NCBI GenBank assembly: GCA_020722625.1
Contig: DYKK01000093.1
Coordinates: 1-10,318 of the forward strand
Direction of reading: 5' to 3'
DNA from: Anaeromyxobacter dehalogenans
Lineage (GTDB): Bacteria > Myxococcota_A > UBA9042 > DTJE01
DNA: 10,318 bases
Within the stretch, counting starts at the first letter, position 1, and the number at the start of each line of letters is the position of its first letter. Positions 1 through 5,609 of this stretch are shown piece after piece. The notes beneath the pieces are model-generated. The model did no database searches and was not told the origin of the DNA. It saw nothing but the letters and a program-made list of their open reading frames with translations. The translations under genes and the position numbers were made by a program.

Positions 1-31
1 TGCTGCCGAGATCGCGGTGGCGGATCGCAAA

Positions 32-712
32 TTATCCAAGCAAATCCAGAAACTTGCGAACCGACCCCTCGTCTCCGATCGCCACGACCACGTCCCCGGC
101 GCCCAGGACGTCCGTGGGCCGGGGCAGGCGGTTGACGCGGTATCCGGCCGCTTCCTCGGGCGCCCGGTGCTTGATGGCGATGATGTTCAGCAGGTACTTC
201 TCGCGGAACTGGAGGGCCTGCACGGTCCGGCCCACGAGGGCCTTCGGGGCCTCGAACTCGACGACCTCCTGGCCGGTCGAGAGGCGGATGCGGGCGTGGA
301 CGTCCGGGGCGTACAGTTCGTGGGCGAGCCGATGCCCCATCTCGGCCTCCGGGTCCACGGTGCGGGTGGCCCCCACCAGGGTCAGGACCTGCGCGTGCAG
401 GTCCGAGTGCGAGCGGGCCACGACCTGCCGGACCCCGTGCTTCTTCAGGAGGGCCGTGACCAGGATCGAGGCCTCCATGGCCTCGCCGATGGCCACCACC
501 GCCGCGTCCGCGTTCAGGACGCCCGATTCGAGGAGGGCCTTCTCGTCCGTGAGGTCCGCACAGACCGCCGAGGTGACCTGGTCCTTGAGGGCCTCGACCA
601 GGGCCGGGTCCCGGTCCACGACGAGGACGTCCACGCCGAGCCCCGCCAGGGTCCTCGCGACCTGGCGGCCGAACAGCCCGAGACCGATCACCGCGCACGA
701 GTGGAGCGTCAT
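32..712 (-). CDS. ktrA: Potassium uptake regulatory subunit KtrA/TrkA (RCK protein)
   Basis: This is the cytoplasmic regulatory subunit of a Ktr/Trk-type K+ uptake system. It binds nucleotide and gates the membrane subunit encoded just upstream. The 226-residue protein has one RCK_N Rossmann domain (about residues 5-130) with a G-L-G-L-F-G dinucleotide loop at 10-15 and an acidic residue (D33) closing beta-2, where NAD(H) or ATP ribose is normally held. An RCK_C domain follows (about 140-226). One RCK unit of this length is typical of KtrA; Escherichia coli TrkA has two. The ATG is preceded by a strong Shine-Dalgarno (GGAGGTGG), and 21 bases separate it from the stop of the ktrB-like gene, so the two form an operon. 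It ends in TAA. The 31 bases beyond it hold nothing I can call. Family assignment is firm; Ktr versus Trk naming is by domain count. Confidence 0.93.
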   Translation of the reverse strand: MTLHSCAVIGLGLFGRQVARTLAGLGVDVLVVDRDPALVEALKDQVTSAVCADLTDEKALLESGVLNADAAVVAIGEAMEASILVTALLKKHGVRQVVARSHSDLHAQVLTLVGATRTVDPEAEMGHRLAHELYAPDVHARIRLSTGQEVVEFEAPKALVGRTVQALQFREKYLLNIIAIKHRAPEEAAGYRVNRLPRPTDVLGAGDVVVAIGDEGSVRKFLDLLG

Positions 713-733
713 GGTTCCACCTCCATCGCAGCC

Positions 734-2491
734 CTATCCGACGAGCACCTTGCCTTCCGGATATCGGACCTCCGCGGTCGCGCCCCGGCGGGCCAGGGCC
801 AGGGTCACGGTCAGAGGGCCGACCCGTCCGATGAACATCAGGGCCGTGATGGCGATGCGTCCCAGGGCGTCGAGTTTCCCGGTGGCCCCGAGGCTCAGGC
901 CCACGGTGCCGAAGGCGCTCACGACCTCGAAGAGGACCTCCTCGCTGGTCGGCGCGTCCTGCGTCGCCAGGAGAAGGAGGGCCGTCACGAGACAGGCCAG
1001 AAACGACAGGGACGTGATGGCAATCGCCTTGTTCACCGTGCGCTGGGGGATCGTCCGGCCGAAGACCTCGACCCGCTCGCGGCCCAGCAGGGTCGCGCGC
1101 AGGGCGCCCAGGAGCAGCACGAGGGTGGTGGTCTTGATCCCTCCGCCCGTGCTCCCCGGAGAGGCCCCGACGAACATGAGCACGAGATAGACGAAGAGCG
1201 CGGACCGGGCGGTCCGCGAGAGGTCGATCGTGTTGAATCCCGCGGTCCGCGCAGACACGGACTGGAAGACGGAGGCCCACACGCGCTCCCCCACCGACAG
1301 GTCCGCCTGGGCCCCGGTCCCGTCCAGGATCAGCAGGAAAATCGCCCCCCCGACGAGGAGCCACCCCGTGGCGGTCACCGCCGCGTGGGCGTGGGTCGGC
1401 AACCGCTTCCAGCCCGCGACGATCCCCTGGGACCAGGTCGCAAACGACAACAGCGCCGGGACCACCATGAACCCGATCCCTCCGAAGACGATCAGGATCG
1501 CGATGGTCGGGACCACGACCGGGTCCGTGGCGTAGGCGGTCAGGTTCTGGCTGAAGAGGGAGAATCCCGCATTGCAGAAGGCGGAAATCGCGTGGAAGAC
1601 CCCGCAATACACGGCCCAGGCCGGGTCGTCGGGGAACTCCCCGAGGAACCGCCAGGACAGGATCGCGGCCCCGACGGCCTCGAAGGCGAACGTGATGGTC
1701 AGGATGTGCCGGACCATCCGCTGGACCGTCAGGACCCCCTCCTCCTCGACCACCCCCCGCACGAGGGCGTGCCCCCGCACGGAGAGGCGCCCTCCGACCA
1801 ACAGCACCGCCGACGAGGACAGGGTCATGATCCCCAGGCCCCCGACCTGGACCAGGAGGAGGATGACCCCCTGGCCGAAGGGGGAGAAGGCCTGGACATC
1901 GGTCGGGGCGAGGGCGTCGCGCGCCGTGGTCAGGACCGTGAGCCCGGTCACGCAGGTCGCGGACGTCGCGGTGAACAGGGCCTCGACGAACGGGGCGCCC
2001 CGGCCGTCGTCCGTGGCGCGGGGGACCATCAGCAGGACCGTGCCGAGGGCGATCAGGGCCGCGAAGGACACGACCAGGAGTTTCGCGGGGTTGTCGAGCA
2101 GGGCCGCGATGGCGCGGCGCCCGAGGTCGCTCTCCTGAAAGACGTGGGCCAGCGACGCGAAGGTTCGCAGGGTCCCCGCGACCGCGAGGACCTCCGGGCG
2201 CGAGAGGAGTGCCCCCCCGACCACGAGGAACGCGAGATCCGGCCAGGCCCCGCGCAGGGCGCGCGCGGGCCGGATCTGCTCGAAAACGTGGACCCCGTGG
2301 TGCACCAGCGAGGCGGCCACGGACGCCGCGGTCGCGAGCCAGAAGAGCGCAAGGAACCACCCCGATTCCCAGGCGAGGAGCCCCTCCCCGAGCAGGACCA
2401 CCGCGAGGAAGGCCGCGGCGGTCGCCCACACCGCGCGGGACGTGCCCGCGAGCGCCTCGGGCAGGCTGCAATGGAACGGCCAGTGGAGCAC
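734..2491 (-). CDS. ktrB: KtrB/TrkH-family potassium transporter membrane subunit
   Basis: This is the ion-conducting membrane subunit of a Ktr/Trk K+ transporter, partner of the adjacent KtrA-like protein. All four pore-loop segments of the superfamily are visible, each with its filter glycine: TCVTGL (179-184), FCNAGF (305-310), RTAGFN (415-420) and FGTVGLS (527-533). The gating-loop motif GSTGGGIKT lies at 446-454. The C-terminus ends in a YPEGKVLVG tail like other KtrB proteins. At 585 residues it exceeds the usual 440-480. The excess is an N-terminal hydrophobic section (about residues 15-125, two or three likely membrane segments) before the first canonical helix near 137. The start codon is GTG, supported by an AAGGGG Shine-Dalgarno seven bases upstream. 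A TATACT box lies just ahead of it, so the operon probably begins here. Confidence 0.93.
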   Translation of the reverse strand: MLHWPFHCSLPEALAGTSRAVWATAAAFLAVVLLGEGLLAWESGWFLALFWLATAASVAASLVHHGVHVFEQIRPARALRGAWPDLAFLVVGGALLSRPEVLAVAGTLRTFASLAHVFQESDLGRRAIAALLDNPAKLLVVSFAALIALGTVLLMVPRATDDGRGAPFVEALFTATSATCVTGLTVLTTARDALAPTDVQAFSPFGQGVILLLVQVGGLGIMTLSSSAVLLVGGRLSVRGHALVRGVVEEEGVLTVQRMVRHILTITFAFEAVGAAILSWRFLGEFPDDPAWAVYCGVFHAISAFCNAGFSLFSQNLTAYATDPVVVPTIAILIVFGGIGFMVVPALLSFATWSQGIVAGWKRLPTHAHAAVTATGWLLVGGAIFLLILDGTGAQADLSVGERVWASVFQSVSARTAGFNTIDLSRTARSALFVYLVLMFVGASPGSTGGGIKTTTLVLLLGALRATLLGRERVEVFGRTIPQRTVNKAIAITSLSFLACLVTALLLLATQDAPTSEEVLFEVVSAFGTVGLSLGATGKLDALGRIAITALMFIGRVGPLTVTLALARRGATAEVRYPEGKVLVG

Positions 2492-2516
2492 GGGGTCCCC
2501 TTGCGCGGTCGCGGGG

Positions 2517-2522
2517 AGTATA
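2517..2522 (-). promoter_or_regulatory. Candidate -10 box of the ktrB-ktrA operon
   Basis: Reading the minus strand, TATACT (five of six matches to TATAAT) lies 25 bases before the ktrB GTG, between the candidate terminator of the previous gene and the ribosome binding site. No good -35 hexamer sits 16-18 bases upstream. It is either an activator-dependent promoter or a chance match. The position suits a short leader of about 20 bases. Confidence 0.4.
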
Positions 2523-2571
2523 GCGCGGGACTGTGGCTTACCGGTACGGCGCGAGGACGCGGCGGAAGAGA

Positions 2572-2622
2572 GCCGCCACCATCACGGTTCACGGAATCCG
2601 GCGTCCGGGAACCGGTGGCGGC
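2572..2622 (-). terminator. Long imperfect hairpin downstream of the lipoprotein gene, probable terminator
   Basis: GCCGCCACC (2572-2580) pairs perfectly with GGTGGCGGC (2614-2622). Next, GGTTC (2586-2590) pairs with GAACC (2609-2613) with a five-base bulge on one side. The apex holds CCGG-CGT-CCGG (2598-2608). It starts 16 bases past the lipoprotein stop codon, and on the minus strand the stem is followed by the pyrimidine run TCTCTT, a weak U-tract. The location between two co-directional transcription units fits a terminator or 3'-end-stabilising structure. The poor U-tract keeps confidence moderate. Confidence 0.5.
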
Positions 2623-2623
2623 G
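2587..2623. repeat. Short interspersed repeat, copy A (matches 3929-3967)
   Basis: This stretch resembles 3929-3967 in the same orientation. Both contain GGCGTCCGGGA, flanked on each side by near-identical sequence (GGAATCC versus GGATTCCC before, ACCGGT versus TCCGGT after) and by GCGGCG at the end. Alignment needs a two-base gap and a few substitutions. Both copies lie in intergenic DNA and form hairpins, which is reminiscent of REP-type elements. Two copies do not prove a family. Confidence 0.4.
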
Positions 2624-2637
2624 GGTGTGTGCCGTCC

Positions 2638-3801
2638 TTACTTCTTGGGCGACATCGGCAGGTAGGTCAGGGTCCCGGGCTCCACCACGAACGCGGTGTC
2701 ACCGAACGGGTAGGTCTCGTGAGCGACGTTTGCGTGGTAGGGGTCGGAGGCCGCACGCGGAGGTACGTTGGCGGCGAAGAACAGGGGCTGCTCGGGGTCG
2801 GTGGCGGTCAGCGTCGTGTTCGCCGGGTTCTTTGAATCGAAGTAGACGAACTTGTAGTCAGGGTCCTCGACCAGGGGCGCGATGGTGACCTGGGCCCCGC
2901 CGACGAACTCCGGGAACAGGGTGGGGCCGTCAGGGTCGATCACGGCCGTGATCCCGGCCACCAGGCCCTTGCCGTCGCTCCAGTCGATGTCCCAGGCCCC
3001 CATCAAGGTATCCGCGAGTTTTTCCTGAACCAGGACAAGGACCTGGAACGCATCAGCGTTTGCGGTGAACACGGGTCCCAGGCCGTCGATGAACCCCATG
3101 TTCGGTTCGTGCGTGCGCAGATACAGGGATGCCCCGGCCGGCACCTCGATCTCGAACTCGCCGCACTCGGCGTTGCTTCCCGGCTCCCACCACGTGTCGC
3201 ACTGGTCGTTCGACGTGGTGGCCGACACCTCCTCGTCCAGGCCCACGGTCACGACCCCCACGCCCCCGGCGGGCTCCAGGTAGTAGGCGCCCTCCGCGTC
3301 GGGCCCGTCGCAGAACATGCACGAGTATCTCCAGACGACACCGTGCACGGTGACCGTGTTGCACGGTGTTCCCTGGCACTTACCCCCTTGGCAGGTGTCG
3401 GAGCACGTCTTGGGGTCCCCGTCGTCGCAAGACGAGCCGTCCTTCGCCGCCACCTTCTCGCATCGGTGCGTGTCCAGGTTGCACGCGGCCTCCTCGCATG
3501 GCCCGAGGGTCAGCCAGCCGCAATCGCCTGCGTCGTTGCACTCGGGCGCCGGTACGTCCGGCGGCGGCGTATCGGGCTGTACGTCGGGGGGAAGCTCCGG
3601 TTGCGCGTCAGCGTCTGGAATGTCCCCAAGCCCTTCTTCGGCCGGGATGTCGGCCGGCGAAACATCCTGGGCGTCCGGCATCCCGACATCGGGACCCGGA
3701 TCCACCGCGTCGATGCCAGGTGTTCCACCTTCCGAACCGCACCCGTTGAAAACGAGAAAAACAGTGACTACAACGCCGGTCCATGGGTTCAAAAGTCTCA
3801 T
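2638..3801 (-). CDS. Secreted cysteine-rich lipoprotein of unknown function
   Basis: This is a predicted exported lipoprotein of 387 residues. The N-terminus (residues 1-20) is a short hydrophobic signal ending F-N-G before C21, a slightly atypical lipobox with Phe where Leu is usual. An Asp/Pro-rich low-complexity linker (22-86) follows. Next is a module with ten cysteines between 88 and 147, including the DGSSCDDGDP and C-S-D-T-C-Q-G-G-K-C patterns typical of myxobacterial surface proteins. The C-terminal domain (148-387) looks beta-rich, has four more cysteines (161, 164, 201, 213), and I cannot assign it. The frame is open 66 codons further upstream. I chose this ATG because it has a GGAGGTGG Shine-Dalgarno and begins the signal peptide. 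It stands alone between two operons with its own candidate promoter and terminator. It is probably anchored in the outer membrane, facing out. Confidence 0.8.
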   Translation of the reverse strand: MRLLNPWTGVVVTVFLVFNGCGSEGGTPGIDAVDPGPDVGMPDAQDVSPADIPAEEGLGDIPDADAQPELPPDVQPDTPPPDVPAPECNDAGDCGWLTLGPCEEAACNLDTHRCEKVAAKDGSSCDDGDPKTCSDTCQGGKCQGTPCNTVTVHGVVWRYSCMFCDGPDAEGAYYLEPAGGVGVVTVGLDEEVSATTSNDQCDTWWEPGSNAECGEFEIEVPAGASLYLRTHEPNMGFIDGLGPVFTANADAFQVLVLVQEKLADTLMGAWDIDWSDGKGLVAGITAVIDPDGPTLFPEFVGGAQVTIAPLVEDPDYKFVYFDSKNPANTTLTATDPEQPLFFAANVPPRAASDPYHANVAHETYPFGDTAFVVEPGTLTYLPMSPKK

Positions 3802-3872
3802 CCTTCCACCTCCCGGCCGCCCGCGGGTACCCGCCTGGGTTCGGGGCGACCCTGAAAGACCCGTTCGCCGCC

Positions 3873-3901
3873 ATTCTATGGTTTTCAAGCCCGTCAGACA
3901 A
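3873..3901 (-). promoter_or_regulatory. Candidate sigma70-type promoter of the lipoprotein gene
   Basis: On the minus strand, TTGTCT (3901-3896, four of six matches to the -35 consensus) is followed after exactly 17 bases by TAGAAT (3878-3873, five of six matches to the -10 consensus). The -10 is identical to the one at 5586-5581. Transcription would start near 3866, giving a leader of about 65 bases before the lipoprotein ATG. It sits directly after the hairpin trio, so it would begin a new transcript. Confidence 0.5.
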
Positions 3902-3905
3902 ATCG

Positions 3906-3954
3906 CCGTCCGATGACGGATCCGCGCTGTTGCGCGGATTCCCGGCGTCCGGGA
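3906..3954. repeat. Three abutting perfect hairpins
   Basis: Three inverted repeats follow one another with no spacer. The first is CCGTC-CGAT-GACGG (3906-3919), the second ATCCGCGC-TGTT-GCGCGGAT (3920-3939, an eight-base perfect stem) and the third TCCCGG-CGT-CCGGGA (3940-3954). They lie between the end of the peptidase operon and the promoter of the lipoprotein gene. No U-run follows, so a classical intrinsic terminator is not shown. A 3'-end stabiliser or Rho-related or processing structure is possible. Confidence 0.5.
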
Positions 3955-3967
3955 TCCGGTCGCGGCG
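3929..3967. repeat. Short interspersed repeat, copy B (matches 2587-2623)
   Basis: This is the partner of the repeat at 2587-2623, in the same orientation, with a shared GGCGTCCGGGA centre and near-identical flanks. It overlaps the second and third hairpins of the intergenic trio. Together the copies bracket the lipoprotein gene. Confidence 0.4.
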
Positions 3968-4062
3968 CATGCTTCTTGCGGACGCCTGCGTGTGGACACG
4001 GGACGCGGATGCGGGCTTGAGACTCATTCATTGCCACGCGCCTTGCGCCTGCAATCGCATGG

Positions 4063-5205
4063 TTACCCTGATTCAAGAAAGCCTGCCAACCAGCGCCCGG
4101 TCAGGACGGCGGTGACGAGGAGCAGGACCACGACGTAGGCCAGCGAGAGCCACCCGTAGATTTCCAGGACCCGGCCGTCCCGGGCGTTCTCGATGGCCGG
4201 ACCCGGCGGCCGCCCCGCCCACCGGGCGACCCGGCGCGCGAGCACGGCCCTCGATCGGACGCGCAGGTTGGGCATCTCGAGCAGGTCCACGAGCACGAAA
4301 TACCCATCCAGCCGGATGAGAGGGTTCAGGTTGAACGCCACCGTCCTGAAGCCCGTGGTCAGCATCAGGGCCCCGAGCACCTGCTCGCCCGTGCCGCCGG
4401 GGCTGGCGAAGTACAGGACTGCAGTGGCCAGCGCCCACAGCGCCAGGTCCGCCACGGAACCGGCCAGGGTGATCAGGATGCGGTCCCGCTTGCGGGGGAC
4501 CAGGTAGGCGTCCGAGATGTCCGTGTACGCGCAGGGCATGAAGTACAACAGCATCACGCCCATCTCGTGGACCTCGCCGCCGAAGCGCTTGCAGGTCAGG
4601 CCGTGGGCGAACTCGTGCACGGTCAGGGTGACGGCCGTGACCGCGTACAGCCATGCGATACCCGAGCCGTGCAGGGCCGAGGCCACGGCCCCGGCCGCCT
4701 CACCGGGATAGGTCGCGTGAAGAATGACGGCGAAGAGGACCAGGACCGCCAGCGCGAGCATCGCCGGCCAGGTGAACAAAGGCCGCACCAGGGCCAGCAT
4801 TCGCGCGAGGACCCGGTCCGGGTCGAACAGGGGACGCTTCAGGTAGAACACCGAGCGCCGCTCGCCGGAAGCCGCGGCCTGGGCGCGGCGCACCTGTGCC
4901 GGGGAGAGGCCCGTGTCCAGCAGGGCCAGCCGCTCGAACCGCGTCGCCACGTCCAGCACGTCGTCCGGGGTGACAGGGTCGCCGCCGGACGACAGCTCGA
5001 GTGCCACCGTCTCGACAGGCGTCTTGGAGTCGAACCTGCGGGCAATGCGCCAGGCGGCGGCCGGGACCCTGAAGTACCGGCGCGTCACCGGGTCCTTGAT
5101 GATGGTGAAGGTGGTGTTGCGAAGGACCTGCTCGCGGACCACGAGGTCCGCCCGCACGGGGGGTGGAGTCCGGTTCAATCCATCGGCCGACGTCTCACCA
5201 TTCAA
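4063..5205 (-). CDS. Membrane M50-family zinc metallopeptidase with PqqD-like N-terminal domain
   Basis: This is a predicted intramembrane or membrane-embedded zinc peptidase of 380 residues. The site-2-protease signature is complete: H197-E-F-A-H201 supplies two zinc ligands and the catalytic Glu, and the second motif N294-P-L-I-R-L-D300-G-Y supplies the Asp ligand. Hydrophobic segments lie near 143-165, 182-203, 242-267, 276-310 and 348-373. Residues about 20-100 look like the small winged-helix PqqD fold (F-x-V-P-A-A-A-W and a closing R-L-A-L-L-D), which binds leader peptides in RiPP systems. Longer relatives carry a C-terminal HlyD-like part, absent here. The first possible start is TTG, overlapping the end of precursor 3 by 11 bases with no clear Shine-Dalgarno, so translation is probably coupled; a TTG at 5178 is an alternative. 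I infer it recognises and cleaves the precursors. Family is firm; partner and start are inferred. Confidence 0.85.
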   Translation of the reverse strand: MNGETSADGLNRTPPPVRADLVVREQVLRNTTFTIIKDPVTRRYFRVPAAAWRIARRFDSKTPVETVALELSSGGDPVTPDDVLDVATRFERLALLDTGLSPAQVRRAQAAASGERRSVFYLKRPLFDPDRVLARMLALVRPLFTWPAMLALAVLVLFAVILHATYPGEAAGAVASALHGSGIAWLYAVTAVTLTVHEFAHGLTCKRFGGEVHEMGVMLLYFMPCAYTDISDAYLVPRKRDRILITLAGSVADLALWALATAVLYFASPGGTGEQVLGALMLTTGFRTVAFNLNPLIRLDGYFVLVDLLEMPNLRVRSRAVLARRVARWAGRPPGPAIENARDGRVLEIYGWLSLAYVVVLLLVTAVLTGRWLAGFLESG

Positions 5206-5365
5206 GGTTGGCGCGCCTGACCAGGCCGTAATCCGTGCCCGGCGCGTAGGGCGGAGGCACGGGCGCCTTCTTGTTCGCGACCGACGGGGCCACCCGCCTC
5301 TCCAGCTCCTCGACCTTCATCGTCGTTGGCTGTTCCTGCTTCCTGTCGCGGTCCTTGTCTTCCAT
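5195..5365 (-). CDS. RiPP-like precursor peptide 3
   Basis: This 56-residue peptide has a charged leader (MEDKDRDRKQEQ), then V-E-E-L-E-R-R-V-A-P-S-V-A-N. Its C-terminal block is KKAPVPPPYAPG, T-D, YGLV-R-RANL and the tail E-W. The ATG is chosen because GGAGGA precedes it by four bases. The frame stays open further upstream, but that part runs out of frame through precursor 2 and resembles nothing. The peptide has no Cys. Residues shared with precursors 1 and 2 extend from the R-(V/I)-A-P motif to RANL. It starts 29 bases after precursor 2 and its stop overlaps the peptidase start, so the three genes form one unit. Precursor status is inferred from size, paralogy and the modifying enzymes next door. 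Confidence 0.8.
   Translation of the reverse strand: MEDKDRDRKQEQPTTMKVEELERRVAPSVANKKAPVPPPYAPGTDYGLVRRANLEW
5237..5297. repeat. 61-base direct repeat inside precursor 3
   Basis: This stretch is base-for-base identical to 5440-5500, 203 bases away. It covers the codons from R-V-A-P-S-V-A-N through PPPYAPG. The flanks diverge quickly on both sides, so the identity is confined to the conserved peptide block. That fits a recent tandem gene duplication or ongoing gene conversion between the two precursors. Confidence 0.95.
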
Positions 5366-5394
5366 GACGTCCTCCACGCGTGAGACACCTGGCT

Positions 5395-5556
5395 TCACCG
5401 ACCAGGGAGGTTCGCCCGGCTCACCAGACCGTACTTCGCGCCCGGCGCGTAGGGCGGAGGCACGGGCGCCTTCTTGTTCGCGACCGACGGGGCCACCCGC
5501 TTTTCCATCTCTTCCACGGTCGGCCTGGGGCGTTCTCCCTTGCCTTGCTCTTTCAT
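5395..5556 (-). CDS. RiPP-like precursor peptide 2
   Basis: This 53-residue peptide has the leader MKEQGKGERPRP followed by T-V-E-E-M-E-K-R-V-A-P-S-V-A-N. Its C-terminal block is KKAPVPPPYAPG, A-K, YGLV-S-RANL and the tail P-G-R. The ATG follows a G-rich Shine-Dalgarno (GGGGGTGA) by three bases. An internal promoter lies directly upstream (5609-5581), making this the first gene of a sub-operon with precursor 3 and the peptidase. It is in a different reading frame from precursor 3, so the two are separate genes and not a fusion. It has no Cys, and its one Ser in the conserved part (after YGLV) is Arg in the paralogs. Function is inferred. Confidence 0.8.
   Translation of the reverse strand: MKEQGKGERPRPTVEEMEKRVAPSVANKKAPVPPPYAPGAKYGLVSRANLPGR
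5440..5500. repeat. 61-base direct repeat inside precursor 2
   Basis: This copy is identical to 5237-5297 in precursor 3. Precursor 1 encodes the same KKAPVPPPYAPG residues at 10121-10156 but with six synonymous codon differences in twelve codons. The peptide is therefore conserved by selection even where the DNA has diverged. Confidence 0.95.
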
Positions 5557-5580
5557 CGTTCACCCCCCCAATCCACAAAA

Positions 5581-5609
5581 ATTCTAAAGAATGGGATCCA
5601 ATGTTTCAA
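5581..5609 (-). promoter_or_regulatory. Sigma70-type promoter for precursors 2 and 3 and the peptidase
   Basis: On the minus strand, TTGAAA (5609-5604) and TAGAAT (5586-5581) are separated by exactly 17 bases, each with five of six matches to the sigma70 consensus. The -35 box overlaps the stop codon of the GNAT gene. The predicted start near 5574 leaves a leader of about 18 bases before precursor 2. An inverted repeat ATTCT-TT-AGAAT overlaps the -10 and could be an operator, although it is short. In DNA this GC-rich the AT-rich element stands out. Confidence 0.7.

Larger units (their letters stand above)
3802..4062. other. Intergenic region between the peptidase and the lipoprotein gene
   Basis: These 261 bases separate the end of the RiPP-like cluster from the lipoprotein start. 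I see no credible gene here: the open extension of the lipoprotein frame is Arg-rich and has no ribosome binding site. The region holds three consecutive hairpins (3906-3954), a second copy of a short repeat (3929-3967), a candidate promoter (3873-3901) and the Shine-Dalgarno of the lipoprotein. Bases 3968-4062 show nothing further, and no U-tract terminator follows the peptidase stop directly. Confidence 0.6.

Noticed and set aside
17..2665. Very long open frame on the plus strand opposite ktrB and ktrA
   Set aside because: Its translation is rich in Gly, Arg and Pro, has no domain features, and runs antisense to two genes with intact motifs. It is an artefact of high GC.
3802..3999. Upstream extension of the lipoprotein to 3999
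   Set aside because: The added 66 residues are Arg-rich, would bury the signal peptide, and cover the hairpins and promoter.
5237..5500. Two 61-base repeats as a CRISPR or integration array
   Set aside because: Only two adjacent copies exist, both within protein-coding precursor genes, with unequal flanks and no cas genes.
5366..5578. Longer reading of precursor 3 starting at 5578 (127 residues)
   Set aside because: The extension reads precursor 2 in the wrong frame and resembles nothing. A Shine-Dalgarno precedes the ATG at 5365.
5581..5592. ATTCT-TT-AGAAT as a terminator after the GNAT gene
   Set aside because: The stem is five weak pairs with a two-base loop, too small to terminate. The same bases form the -10 of a well-spaced promoter.
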